A DNA stretch of 64,000 nt from DATFDN01 sp963756545 (GTDB lineage: Bacteria > Pseudomonadota > Alphaproteobacteria > Acetobacterales > Acetobacteraceae): assembly GCA_963756545.1 (NCBI GenBank), contig CAVWNY010000002.1, forward strand, positions 434,001 through 498,000, given 5' to 3'. How positions within the stretch are numbered: the first letter of the stretch is position 1; the number at the start of each line of letters is the position of its first letter. Of this stretch, positions 23,789-31,916 are shown in pieces. The notes below the pieces were generated by a model. That model searched no databases. It was given only the letters and a program-made list of their open reading frames with translations, and had not been told where the DNA came from. The position numbers and the translations under genes are program-made.

Positions 23789-24835
23789 GTGAAGATCAAA
23801 AGGCGGGCGGTAACGCTCGGGATGATGGCGCTCGGCGGCGCGACGCTCGGCCTGGGCCGCGCGATGGCGCAAACCGGATCGTCGGACGCCGACTTGTATG
23901 CCGCGGCGAAGAAGGAAGGCCGAGTGACGTGGTATTCCGGCACCTTTAACCAGCCGATCGTCGAAGAGATGGGCCGCGCCTTCACGGCGAAATATCCGGG
24001 CATCCACGTCGATGGCACCAAGACCACGTCGGAGGTCGCCTTCCAGCGGGTGATGCAGGACATCAACGGGGGTGCCGTGCAGGCCGACGTGTTCACCACC
24101 ACGGATGCCAGCCACATGGCCTATCTGATCGGCAAGGGGGAACTGGTGAAATACACTCCCCTGAACGCGGCCGGACTGGTCCCGGCGCTGCGCGACTTCA
24201 ATGGCGGCGGCTATTACTATGTGAGCTGGGTCGGGCTGGTCGCCCTGATGTACAACACCAAGAAGGTGACGGCGGCGGAGTCGCCGAAGGATTGGCCGGA
24301 TCTCACCGATCCGAAATGGAAGAACAAGATCGCCTTCGGCAGCCCCAACTACAGCGGCCTGGTGGCCGTCTGGACCGTCGGGATGACCGAAAAGTATGGC
24401 TGGGATTACTTCGAGAAGCTTAACAAGCTCAACCCGCTGATCGGCCGCTCGATCGACGACGCGGTCGCCGTGCTGAATGCCGGCGAGCGTGAGGTCGCCA
24501 TATGCAGCCCCGCCTCTGCCTTGCGCAGCGCCGCCACCGGCAATCCGCTCGCGGTCAACTACGCCAAGTCCTTCTCGCTGGCAGATTTCTCGCCCTCGGC
24601 GATCCTCAAGGGATCGCACAGCCCGAACGCGGCGAAGCTGTTCCTGAATTTCATGTGCGGCCAGGAATTCTCGCAGATCCTTGCGAAGAATTTCGAGCAG
24701 CCGTTGCGCCCCGACGTGCCGCCGCCCGCAGGCGCCAAGTCGCTCGCCGAGCTCACGCTGTTCCAGCCGGCCCTCGCGGACATCGAGAAGGAGTTGCCGG
24801 CACTCAAGAACAAATGGCGCGACACCTTCTCGTGA
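23789..24835 (+). CDS. ABC transporter solute-binding protein, ferric-iron/polyamine type
   Basis: A 348-residue exported binding protein. The start is GTG 23789 (GGGAGGAG 11 bases upstream), giving a leader with basic residues KIKRR and a hydrophobic core ending ...AMA-Q. The mature part reads like the FbpA/AfuA group (ADLYAAAKKEGRVTWYSG, VFTTTDASHMAYLIGKG, GLVALMYNTKKV, ILKGSHSPNAAKLFLNF). The nearby ATG at 23781 leads to a stop after three codons and is not the start. It is followed by its permease and ATPase genes. The ligand could be ferric ion, an organic acid or a phosphonate. Confidence 0.9.
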   Translation: MKIKRRAVTLGMMALGGATLGLGRAMAQTGSSDADLYAAAKKEGRVTWYSGTFNQPIVEEMGRAFTAKYPGIHVDGTKTTSEVAFQRVMQDINGGAVQADVFTTTDASHMAYLIGKGELVKYTPLNAAGLVPALRDFNGGGYYYVSWVGLVALMYNTKKVTAAESPKDWPDLTDPKWKNKIAFGSPNYSGLVAVWTVGMTEKYGWDYFEKLNKLNPLIGRSIDDAVAVLNAGEREVAICSPASALRSAATGNPLAVNYAKSFSLADFSPSAILKGSHSPNAAKLFLNFMCGQEFSQILAKNFEQPLRPDVPPPAGAKSLAELTLFQPALADIEKELPALKNKWRDTFS

Positions 24836-24863
24836 TCGCCATCCGTCGCCCACGCCGGTCGCC

Positions 24864-26606
24864 ATGAGCCTCACGCAATCCCCCCCGCTGGGGGATTCCG
24901 TTCCGCGCCGGAGGACCCCGCTCGACATGCGGGTGCGCCGGTTCGAGCCGGTGACGCTGATCTGGCTTGCGGCCGCGGCGGCACTCGTCTTCCTGGTGGT
25001 CGCCCCGCTCGCCCGGCTGCTGGTGTCGAGCTTCCAGTCCAGCGACACCGGTGCCTTCACCTTCGAGAACTACGCCATCGCCTGGGGCCATACGCGCGAC
25101 CTGATCGCGCTCGGCAATTCGTTGCTCTACGCCGTCGAGGTGACGGTGCTCTCGGCGGTGCTCGCGGTGCCGATCGCCTGGGGCGTGTCGCGCACCGACA
25201 TGCCGGCCAAGGCGGCGATCCGGGCGCTGATTCTCGGGGCCTTCATCACGCCGCCCTATCTCGGTGCGATCGGCTGGATCCTGCTCGCCGGGCCGAACGC
25301 CGGCTGGCTGAACCGGGCCTGGATGGCGCTGACCGGCAGCGCCAGCGGCTTCATGAGCGTCTACAGCTTCGGCGGGCTGGTGCTGGTCACGGCGCTGTAC
25401 GCGTTCCCCTACATCTTCGTCTTCACCGCCGCGGCGCTCGATCTGGTGTCGTCGGAGATGGAGGAGGCGGCGAACATCCTGGGCGCCGGCGGCGTGCGGA
25501 CCATCTTCCGCATCACCTTGCCGCTCGTCCTGCCGGCGATCCTGGGCGGGGCGATCATCGTCTTCCTCGACACGGTGGCGCTGTTCGGCACCCCCGCCAT
25601 CATAGCGCTGCCGGCGCGCATCCGGGTGATGACCCTGGTGCTGTGGCAGTTCTTCGAATTCCCGGTGCGCGCGCAGGCGGCCGCGGCCTATGCGATCCCG
25701 CTCATCGTCATCACGCTCGCGATGTTTTCGATGCAGCGGCTGCTGCTCGGCCGCAAGGGGTATGTGGCGCTGACCGGCAAGGGCGGCGTGCGGCGCCCGA
25801 CACAACTCGGCCCCTGGCGCTGGCTGGTGCTGGGCTATGCGCTGCTGGTGGTGGCATTGGCCGTGATCCTGCCCTACGCGGCGCTGGCGCAGGCGGCGTT
25901 CAGCAAGGCCTGGGGCCTGGGCTTTTCCTGGGCGAACCTGACGCTCGGCAATTTCCGCGCGCTGCTGGGCGACGCCAATTCCCGCCAGACCATCATCCAC
26001 AGTTTCACCTACTCGGCGGCGGCGGCCTGCCTGGCGGTCGGGCTGGCGCTGGTCATCGCCTATATCGTCAGCCGCCGGCTGGTGCGCGGCGGCGCCCTGC
26101 TGACCGTGCTGTGCATGGCCCCGCTGGTCATCCCGGGCATCGTGCTGGGCGTGGCGTTCTATGCCACCTACGCGCCGCCACCGATCGCGCTCTATGGCAC
26201 CGCAGCGATCCTGGTGATCGGCTACACCACCCGCTTCCTGCCGATCGCCTATGTCAACTGCGCGGCCGGCGTCCGTTCGCTGAACCCGGAGATGGAAGAG
26301 GCCGTGCGCATCCTGGGCGGCGGGCGCCTGCGGGCGATGGCGCGGGTAGTGGTGCCGCTGCTCAAGACCAACCTGGTCGGCTCGTGGCTCCTGGTGTTCA
26401 TCCCGGCCACTCGGGAGCTGAGCACGGCGATTTTCCTGGTGGGGGCGCGGACGCGGGTGATCTCGGTGATGATGCTGGACTTGAGCGAGAACGGCAGCTT
26501 CGAGACCCTGGCCGCGCTCGGCTTTTTCCTGTTGGGAGTGACGATCCTGATCGTGCTGATAGGCTACAAGATGGTGGGACGCGACTTCATGCTGCGGCGG
26601 TCATGA
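24864..26606 (+). CDS. ABC transporter permease, fused two-domain iron type
   Basis: A 580-residue membrane protein with about 12 helices in two repeated permease halves. Each half has the inner-membrane-component loop that docks the ATPase: EEAANILGAGGVRTIFRITLPLVLPAI in the first and EEAVRILGGGRLRAMARVVVPLLKTNL in the second. This fused layout is typical of ferric-iron (FbpB/ThiP-like) systems, not sugar systems. The last codons overlap the ATPase start (ATGA at 26603-26606). Confidence 0.93.
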   Translation: MSLTQSPPLGDSVPRRRTPLDMRVRRFEPVTLIWLAAAAALVFLVVAPLARLLVSSFQSSDTGAFTFENYAIAWGHTRDLIALGNSLLYAVEVTVLSAVLAVPIAWGVSRTDMPAKAAIRALILGAFITPPYLGAIGWILLAGPNAGWLNRAWMALTGSASGFMSVYSFGGLVLVTALYAFPYIFVFTAAALDLVSSEMEEAANILGAGGVRTIFRITLPLVLPAILGGAIIVFLDTVALFGTPAIIALPARIRVMTLVLWQFFEFPVRAQAAAAYAIPLIVITLAMFSMQRLLLGRKGYVALTGKGGVRRPTQLGPWRWLVLGYALLVVALAVILPYAALAQAAFSKAWGLGFSWANLTLGNFRALLGDANSRQTIIHSFTYSAAAACLAVGLALVIAYIVSRRLVRGGALLTVLCMAPLVIPGIVLGVAFYATYAPPPIALYGTAAILVIGYTTRFLPIAYVNCAAGVRSLNPEMEEAVRILGGGRLRAMARVVVPLLKTNLVGSWLLVFIPATRELSTAIFLVGARTRVISVMMLDLSENGSFETLAALGFFLLGVTILIVLIGYKMVGRDFMLRRS

Positions 26607-27718
26607 GCAAGCGCGACGCTGTGCTCCCGTCGGAGGCGGACCGCCCGCGGCTCTCGCTACACCAGATCAGTTGCGTCTTCGGGAAAACCACCGCGGTCGA
26701 TCGTCTGGATCTGGAGATCGCCTCGGGGGAGTTCGTCTCCCTGCTCGGGCCGTCGGGCTGTGGCAAGACGACGACATTGCGCATGATCGCCGGCTTCATG
26801 CGCCCGACCGCCGGCACGATCACGATGGACGGCAATGTGGTCTCCTCCCCGGATTCCACCCTGCCGCCCGAGAAGCGGCAGATGTCGATGATCTTCCAGA
26901 GCTACGCGATCTGGCCGAACATGACGGTCGCGGAAAATGTCGCCTTCGGCCTGAAGCTGCGCCGCTTCGATCGCGAGACGATCCGCACCAAGGTCAAGGA
27001 GATGCTGGAGACGGTGCAGCTCGGCGTGCTTGCCGACCGCTATCCGGCCGAGCTGTCCGGCGGCCAGCAGCAGCGGGTGGCGCTGGCGCGCGCCATGGTC
27101 ATCCAGCCGCGCGTCCTGCTGCTCGACGAGCCGCTGTCGAACCTCGACGCCAACCTGCGGGAAGAGATGCGCTTCGAGATCCGCCGCCTGCACGACGCCT
27201 TCCACTTCACCACGGTCTATGTCACGCACGACCAGGGCGAGGCGATGGTCACGTCGGATCGGATCGCGGTGATGAACCGCGGCCGGATCGAGCAGATCGA
27301 TGCGCCTTACCTTCTCTATACCAAGCCGAGAACCCGCTTCGTGGCCGGCTTCATCGGCCGCACCAACCTGCTGGCGGGCGCCTGCGCCGGCGAGAGGATT
27401 GCCTTCGACGGCTTTCAGTTGCCGCGCGGCCTATTCGAGAATGGCGGCCGGGCGCTGGAGGGCGAGACGCTGTTCTCGGTGCGACCGCAGAGCATCTCGC
27501 TGCATCGCGAACCGCCCGATCGGTCCGAGCGTACTTGCCTGGTGGAGGGGCGGCTGCGGCAGCGCACCTATCTCGGGGAGTCGTGGGACTACATCGTCTC
27601 GCCGGCGGCGAGCGCCCTGCGCCTGAAGGTCGCGGCCCTGCCGTTCCAGGTATTCGAGGTGGACGAGACGGTGTGGCTGGAGTTCGACCCGCTCCAATTG
27701 GCGCCGATCATGGCGTGA
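26603..27718 (+). CDS. ABC transporter ATP-binding protein
   Basis: A 371-residue ATPase of the ferric/polyamine importer class. Walker A is GPSGCGKTTT (~residue 49), the Q-loop is IFQSYAIWPN, the signature is LSGGQQQRVALARA, Walker B is LLLDEPLSNLD, and the switch His is in VTHDQGEA. A C-terminal TOBE-type domain follows (~260-371). It overlaps the permease stop by 4 bases and completes the binding protein-permease-ATPase set that starts at 23789. Confidence 0.94.
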   Translation: MSKRDAVLPSEADRPRLSLHQISCVFGKTTAVDRLDLEIASGEFVSLLGPSGCGKTTTLRMIAGFMRPTAGTITMDGNVVSSPDSTLPPEKRQMSMIFQSYAIWPNMTVAENVAFGLKLRRFDRETIRTKVKEMLETVQLGVLADRYPAELSGGQQQRVALARAMVIQPRVLLLDEPLSNLDANLREEMRFEIRRLHDAFHFTTVYVTHDQGEAMVTSDRIAVMNRGRIEQIDAPYLLYTKPRTRFVAGFIGRTNLLAGACAGERIAFDGFQLPRGLFENGGRALEGETLFSVRPQSISLHREPPDRSERTCLVEGRLRQRTYLGESWDYIVSPAASALRLKVAALPFQVFEVDETVWLEFDPLQLAPIMA

Positions 27719-27783
27719 GGGCGCAACTCGACCGGTGAGCGCGACTGGTCTAGCCTACATCCAACTCCCCTCGGAGATGCGCC

Positions 27784-28671
27784 ATGCTCACCCGCGCCCA
27801 GATCGACGAATACAACGAAATCGGCTCGGTCGTCGTCCCCGACGTGCTCAGTGCCGATGAAGTGGCGCGCCTGCGCCGGGTCACGGACGGCTTCGTGGAT
27901 CGCGCGCGCACCATCAGCGTCCACGACGAGATCTACGACCTCGAGGACAGCCACACACCGGAAATCCCGCGCGTGCGCCGGATCAAGGCGCCGCACCTGC
28001 ACGACCCGGCTTTCGCCGACCTGGTTCGCCACATCGGGATCGTCGCCGTGCTGCGCGACCTCTGGGGGCCGAACATCCGCTTCGACACCGCCAAGCTGAA
28101 CATGAAGTCGGCGGGCTTCGGCGCGGCGGTGGAGTGGCACCAGGATTGGGCATTTTATCCGCACACCAACGACGACCTCGCCGCGGTCGGCGTGATGATG
28201 GACGACATGGCGGACGAGAACGGCCCGCTGCTGATCGTCCCCGGCAGCCATCGCGGGCCGGTTTACGACCACCACGCGGACGGCCGGTTCTGCGGCGCGA
28301 TGGACCCGACGCGGGGCGAGGTGGACTATGACAAGGCCATCGCGCTCACCGGCAAGGCCGGGGCGATCACGGTTCACCACGTTCGCGCGGTGCACGGCTC
28401 CGCGCCCAACACCTCCGCGCGCGATCGCCGGCTGCTGCTGTTCCAGTTCCGCGCCGCCGACGCTTGGCCGCTGCTGGGCTTCCTCGCCGGGCTGGAGGCG
28501 TTCGATGCGCTCATGGTCTCGGGCGAGCCGACGATCGCGCCGCGCCTCACGCCCGTGCCGGTGCGCCTCCCGCTGCCGCCGGCCGACAAGCAGGGCTCGA
28601 TTTACGAGAACCAGAAGGGTCTGCGCAGCCGCTACTTCGATCGGCCCGCCGCACGGCAGGCGGCGGAGTAA
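27784..28671 (+). CDS. phytanoyl-CoA dioxygenase (PhyH) family protein
   Basis: A 295-residue Fe(II)/2-oxoglutarate oxygenase. The iron-binding H-x-D is in VEWHQDWAFYPH, the distal His in TVHHVRAVHGSAPN, and a 2-oxoglutarate-binding Arg follows (RDRRLLLFQF). PhyH family members hydroxylate fatty acyl-CoAs, ectoine, phosphonates or other small molecules; the substrate is not evident. It lies 65 bases after the ABC transporter and 49 bases before an HpcH-type aldolase, suggesting uptake and breakdown of one compound (inference). Confidence 0.9.
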   Translation: MLTRAQIDEYNEIGSVVVPDVLSADEVARLRRVTDGFVDRARTISVHDEIYDLEDSHTPEIPRVRRIKAPHLHDPAFADLVRHIGIVAVLRDLWGPNIRFDTAKLNMKSAGFGAAVEWHQDWAFYPHTNDDLAAVGVMMDDMADENGPLLIVPGSHRGPVYDHHADGRFCGAMDPTRGEVDYDKAIALTGKAGAITVHHVRAVHGSAPNTSARDRRLLLFQFRAADAWPLLGFLAGLEAFDALMVSGEPTIAPRLTPVPVRLPLPPADKQGSIYENQKGLRSRYFDRPAARQAAE

Positions 28672-28720
28672 GCGATGGCCGTGCCGCTGGTCCGAAAACG
28701 ACACCGCAGGAGGAATGCCC

Positions 28721-29509
28721 ATGACTACACTGCGCAACCCGGCGCGTGAGAAGCTTGAAGCCGGCGAGTTGGCGCTCGGCTTCACCGTCAAGCTGGTCCG
28801 CAGCGTGGAGGTCGCGGCGGCGGCGAAGGCGGCCGGGTTCGACTGGCTGTTCCTCGATTGCGAACACGGCACCCTCGGCCTGGACGCCGCCGCGCAGATC
28901 GCCGTCGCGGCGCTCGACGCCGGCATCGCCCCGATAGCGCGCGTGCCGAACGGCGAATATGCGATCGCCACGCGCCTTCTGGACAACGGCGTCATGGGCA
29001 TCGTCGTACCGCATGTCGATACGCCCGACGAAGCGCGGGAAGTCGTGCGCCGGCTCAAATACCCGCCGACGGGGCACCGCTCGATCGGCGGCATCGGGCC
29101 GCATTACGGGCTACGTTCCATGAAGCTCGGCGACGCGGCGGCCGCGATGAACGCGGCGAATCTCACGGTTGTAATGTTGGAGACGCCGACGGCGATCGAG
29201 AACGCGGAGGCGATCGCCGCCGTGCCCGGCATCGACGTGCTGCTGATCGGCACCAACGATTTGTGCTTCGAGATGGGCATTCCCGGCGAGTACACCCATG
29301 CCCGCGTCTCCGCCGCCTACGAGCGCACGGTCGGCGCCTGCCGCAAGCACGGGAAACACGCCGGGATGGGGGGCATCTACGTCGAGGATATCATGGAGCG
29401 CTATATCCGCATGGGTTGCCGCTTCAACCTCGCGGGGGGCGACCAATCGTTCATGATGGCCGCCGCCCAGAATCGCGGCGCCGCTCTTCGGCGCATGGTC
29501 TCCGCCTGA
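28721..29509 (+). CDS. HpcH/HpaI-family aldolase
   Basis: A 262-residue class II pyruvate aldolase (HpcH/HpaI fold). It has GFDWLFLDCEHG near residue 45, a metal-binding Glu in VVMLETPTAIENAEAIAAVPGID, the following Asp (LIGTNDLCFEMG), and HAGMGGIYV. It cleaves or forms 4-hydroxy-2-oxo acids. ATG 28721 is preferred over ATG 28715, because the AGGAGG site (28708-28713) would be only 1 base from the latter. It is the last gene before the phosphate genes. Confidence 0.9.
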   Translation: MTTLRNPAREKLEAGELALGFTVKLVRSVEVAAAAKAAGFDWLFLDCEHGTLGLDAAAQIAVAALDAGIAPIARVPNGEYAIATRLLDNGVMGIVVPHVDTPDEAREVVRRLKYPPTGHRSIGGIGPHYGLRSMKLGDAAAAMNAANLTVVMLETPTAIENAEAIAAVPGIDVLLIGTNDLCFEMGIPGEYTHARVSAAYERTVGACRKHGKHAGMGGIYVEDIMERYIRMGCRFNLAGGDQSFMMAAAQNRGAALRRMVSA

Positions 29510-29517
29510 CCCCGCCA

Positions 29518-29535
29518 CTGTCACCGAAGCTTCAC
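29518..29535 (+). promoter_or_regulatory. possible Pho box upstream of pstB-phoU
   Basis: CTGTCAC-CGAA-GCTTCAC has the 7-4-7 layout of a PhoB site (CTGTCAT-N4-CTGTCAC). The first half matches at 6 of 7 positions and the second at the TCAC end only. It lies 69 bases upstream of pstB in the gap after the aldolase gene. Confidence 0.4.
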
Positions 29536-29603
29536 ACCGCAGTCGTCCCGTCGCGACAGGGTTCTAGGAAGGGTCGTTCGCAGCGGGACGAGGCGGGGGA
29601 TTG

Positions 29604-30440
29604 ATGGGCGTGGCCGGGGAAACCCAGAGCCGCCAGCCGGCGGAGCAGCGCGCCTTTCCGACGGCGGCGCGGCTTGAAGAAGAGTGGGCGCCGCGCATCA
29701 GCGTCCGCAACCTGGACTTCTATTATGGCGACGCCCGCGCGCTGAAGTCCATCAGCCTCGAATTCCCCGACCGCCGCATCACCGGCCTGATCGGCCCCTC
29801 GGGCTGTGGCAAATCCACCTTGCTGCGTGTGCTCAACCGCATGTACGACCTCTATCCGGGTCAGCGCGCCACGGGCGAGGTTTTGATGGACGGGCGCAAT
29901 CTCATTGCCTCGGACGTGGATGTGAACGAACTGCGGTCGCGGATCGGCATGGTGTTCCAGAAGCCCACGCCATTCCCGATGTCGGTCAGCGAGAATATCG
30001 CCTTCGGGGTTCGCCTGCACGAGCGGCTGTCGAAATCGCAGATGGCGGAGCGGGTGGAGTGGGCGCTGACCCGGGCCGCGCTCTGGGACGAGGTGAAGGA
30101 CCGCCTCGGCCACTCGGCGCTGAGCCTGTCGGGCGGCCAGCAGCAGCGGCTGGTGATCGCGCGCACGATCGCGATCCGCCCGGAAGTGCTCCTGTTCGAC
30201 GAGCCGACCAGCGCGCTCGACCCGATCAGCACGCTGAAGATCGAGGAGCTGTTCGACGAGCTGAAGAAGGACTTCACCATCGCGCTGGTGACGCACAACA
30301 TGCAGCAGGCTGCCCGGGTCGCCGACCAGGTTGCGTTCCTCTATCTGGGCGAGCTGGTCGAAGTGGCGCCCGCCTCGCGGATGTTCACCTCGCCGCGCGA
30401 GCGGCGCACGCAGGACTACATCACCGGCCGCTTCGGCTGA
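29604..30440 (+). CDS. pstB: phosphate ABC transporter ATP-binding protein
   Basis: A 278-residue PstB. It has Walker A GPSGCGKSTLLRVLNRM, the PstB-specific MVFQKPTPFPMSVSENIAFG, signature LSGGQQQRLVIARTIA, Walker B LLFDEPTSALDP, and VTHNMQQAARVAD. It energises high-affinity phosphate uptake with PstS, PstC and PstA. None of these lies upstream here; the preceding gene is an unrelated aldolase. Residues 1-30 are variable, and ATG 29604 follows a purine-rich GGGGG site. phoU follows 15 bases later. Confidence 0.94.
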   Translation: MGVAGETQSRQPAEQRAFPTAARLEEEWAPRISVRNLDFYYGDARALKSISLEFPDRRITGLIGPSGCGKSTLLRVLNRMYDLYPGQRATGEVLMDGRNLIASDVDVNELRSRIGMVFQKPTPFPMSVSENIAFGVRLHERLSKSQMAERVEWALTRAALWDEVKDRLGHSALSLSGGQQQRLVIARTIAIRPEVLLFDEPTSALDPISTLKIEELFDELKKDFTIALVTHNMQQAARVADQVAFLYLGELVEVAPASRMFTSPRERRTQDYITGRFG

Positions 30441-30455
30441 CCAGGGAGGGCAGGC

Positions 30456-31175
30456 ATGTCCGACGCCGCGCGGCACGTCATCAGCAGCTTCGACCAGGAG
30501 CTGAAGCACCTCCGCGACCTGATCATCGAGATGGGCGGCATCGCCGAAAACCAGGTGGCGCTTGCGGCCGAGGCGATCATGAATCGCGATACCGCGGCCG
30601 CGGCACGCGCCGTGGAGGAGGACCCGCGCGTCGATGCGCTGGAGCGCGACGTCGAGCAGCTTGTCATACGGATGCTCGCGCTGCGCCAGCCGATGGCCGA
30701 CGATCTGCGCCTGATCGTCGCCGCGTTGAAGATCACCAGCGCCTTGGAGCGCGTCGGCGACTATGCCGCCAACGTCGCCAAGCGCAGCATCGTGCTCGCA
30801 CAGTTCACGCTCCCCTTCTCGCTCGCCGCGCTCGCCAACATGGCGCGGCTCGTGCAGGAGGAGCTGAAGACGGTGATCGACGCGATCGCGGAGCGCGACG
30901 CGGACAAGGCCGTGCGGGTCTGGCGCTCGGACCAGATGGTGGACGATCTCTACACCGCGATCTTCCGCGAGCTGATCACCTACATGATGGAAGACCCCCG
31001 CAATATCACGCCCTGCACGCACCTGCTGTTCATCGCCAAGAATTTGGAGCGGATCGGCGATCACGCGACGAACATCGCCGAAACTATCTATTACGCCGTG
31101 ACGGGGGAGTCTTTGCCGGATACGCGCCCCAAGGGTGACACATCTGCCTATGCCGTCGTGCGCCCGCACGAGTAG
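30456..31175 (+). CDS. phoU: phosphate signalling complex protein PhoU
   Basis: A 239-residue PhoU built of two similar three-helix PhoU domains (FDQELKHLRDLIIEMGG...ALERVGDYAANVAKRS and FRELITYMMEDPRN...LERIGDHATNIAE). The acidic, metal-binding E-x-x-x-D signatures are intact in both halves. PhoU restrains the PhoR/PhoB system and the Pst transporter when phosphate is plentiful. It follows pstB in the usual order. The next gene should be phoB, but only its last codons remain. Confidence 0.95.
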   Translation: MSDAARHVISSFDQELKHLRDLIIEMGGIAENQVALAAEAIMNRDTAAAARAVEEDPRVDALERDVEQLVIRMLALRQPMADDLRLIVAALKITSALERVGDYAANVAKRSIVLAQFTLPFSLAALANMARLVQEELKTVIDAIAERDADKAVRVWRSDQMVDDLYTAIFRELITYMMEDPRNITPCTHLLFIAKNLERIGDHATNIAETIYYAVTGESLPDTRPKGDTSAYAVVRPHE

Positions 31176-31176
31176 G

Positions 31177-31257
31177 GAGGTTCACGCGGCAGGGGAGGTC
31201 GACGTGATTCGCACGGTCCGCGCGGCGGGCTACGCGTTGGACACGGAGCCGGTGTGA
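31177..31257 (+). pseudogene. phoB: 3' remnant of response regulator gene phoB
   Basis: Immediately after the phoU stop, a different frame reads AAGEVDVIRTVRAAGYALDTEPV and a stop at 31255-31257. DVIRTVRAAGYALD is the C-terminal wing of the PhoB winged-helix domain. The receiver domain and most of the DNA-binding domain are missing, so ~200 codons have been deleted up to one or two bases past phoU. The gene cannot encode a functional regulator; an intact phoB or paralogue would have to be elsewhere. Confidence 0.75.
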
Positions 31258-31263
31258 CGCAAA

Positions 31264-31716
31264 CTACGGCTTGAGATACCCCCAGTGCTGCTCCTCCAGC
31301 TCCAGGATGCGCGCCGCACCCGACGGAACGGTGCGGGCCTGCGGCATCACGTCCAGCTTGCGGCCGAGCGCCTTCCCGGTGGCGGCGAGAGAGAGGGCGC
31401 AGGCGTCGAAGACCATGTCGGGATAGCGGTTGTGATAGTCTGCGATTTCCCCTGCGACTGGTGACAGGCCGTTCACGAACATCGTCACGCCGCGCCCGTT
31501 GGCGACGATCTCGATCGCGGCGGAGCTGTCATGCGCGTGGAAGTAGTCGATGACGTTGCTGGCGTTGTGCAGCGCCTCGAGCATCACTTCCTTCGTGGGG
31601 CTGTTGACATGGATCACCATGCGATGCGCCGCCTCCGACGGCGCGGATCGGGCCGCGAACGGCACGACGGCCGACAGGACGAGGGCGAAGGTTGCAACGC
31701 GGCGCGACGACTGCAT
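31264..31716 (-). CDS. exported DsrE-family protein
   Basis: A 150-residue protein with a Sec signal peptide (residues ~5-25, ending ARS-APSEA) and a DsrE/DsrF-like domain (MVIHVNSPTKEVMLEALHNASNVIDYF, IEIVANGRGVTMFV, FDACALSLAATGKALG). One conserved Cys in FDACALSL could carry sulfur. Periplasmic members of this family are poorly understood. It is convergent with phoU and the phoB remnant, with 6 bases between. Confidence 0.85.
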   Translation of the reverse strand: MQSSRRVATFALVLSAVVPFAARSAPSEAAHRMVIHVNSPTKEVMLEALHNASNVIDYFHAHDSSAAIEIVANGRGVTMFVNGLSPVAGEIADYHNRYPDMVFDACALSLAATGKALGRKLDVMPQARTVPSGAARILELEEQHWGYLKP

Positions 31717-31797
31717 GATCTTCTCCGCTGATTCGCCGAAGCTCAGAGCGGGTTCATGCTGGGGAGGAATTGTCGGCGTGTCACCAACAAACCGTAA

Positions 31798-31818
31798 CGC
31801 CCGGGTCTAGCCCGGGCG
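31798..31818. repeat. 8-bp inverted repeat
   Basis: CGCCCGGG-TCTAG-CCCGGGCG is a perfect hairpin in the 200-bp gap between the DsrE gene start and the phasin-CBS gene end. It may terminate the latter (minus strand). Confidence 0.45.
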
Positions 31819-31865
31819 CTCGCGTCTTTCCTTGTGACAACGAAAGGCGTGGATGGCGGAGCCAA

Positions 31866-31900
31866 CCCCCGGATCAAGCCCCGGGGGCGGCCATGACGGG
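31866..31900. repeat. dispersed hairpin repeat (CCCCCGG...CCGGGGG, CCATGACGGG)
   Basis: CCCCCGG-ATCAAGCC-CCGGGGG is a 7-bp stem followed by CGGCCATGACGGG. The GGATCAAG...CCATGACGG pattern is a well-known alphaproteobacterial intergenic repeat. It lies 17 bases beyond the stop of the phasin-CBS gene. A related string (CCGTCATGGCCGGCTTGAC) occurs near 57153-57170. Confidence 0.5.
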
Positions 31901-31916
31901 ACGGCCTCGGGCTCCT

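Noticed and set aside
23781..23792. ATG AAA TCG TGA upstream of the ferric-type binding protein
   Set aside because: This three-codon frame overlaps the GTG start. It could be a leader peptide, but nothing supports it beyond chance.
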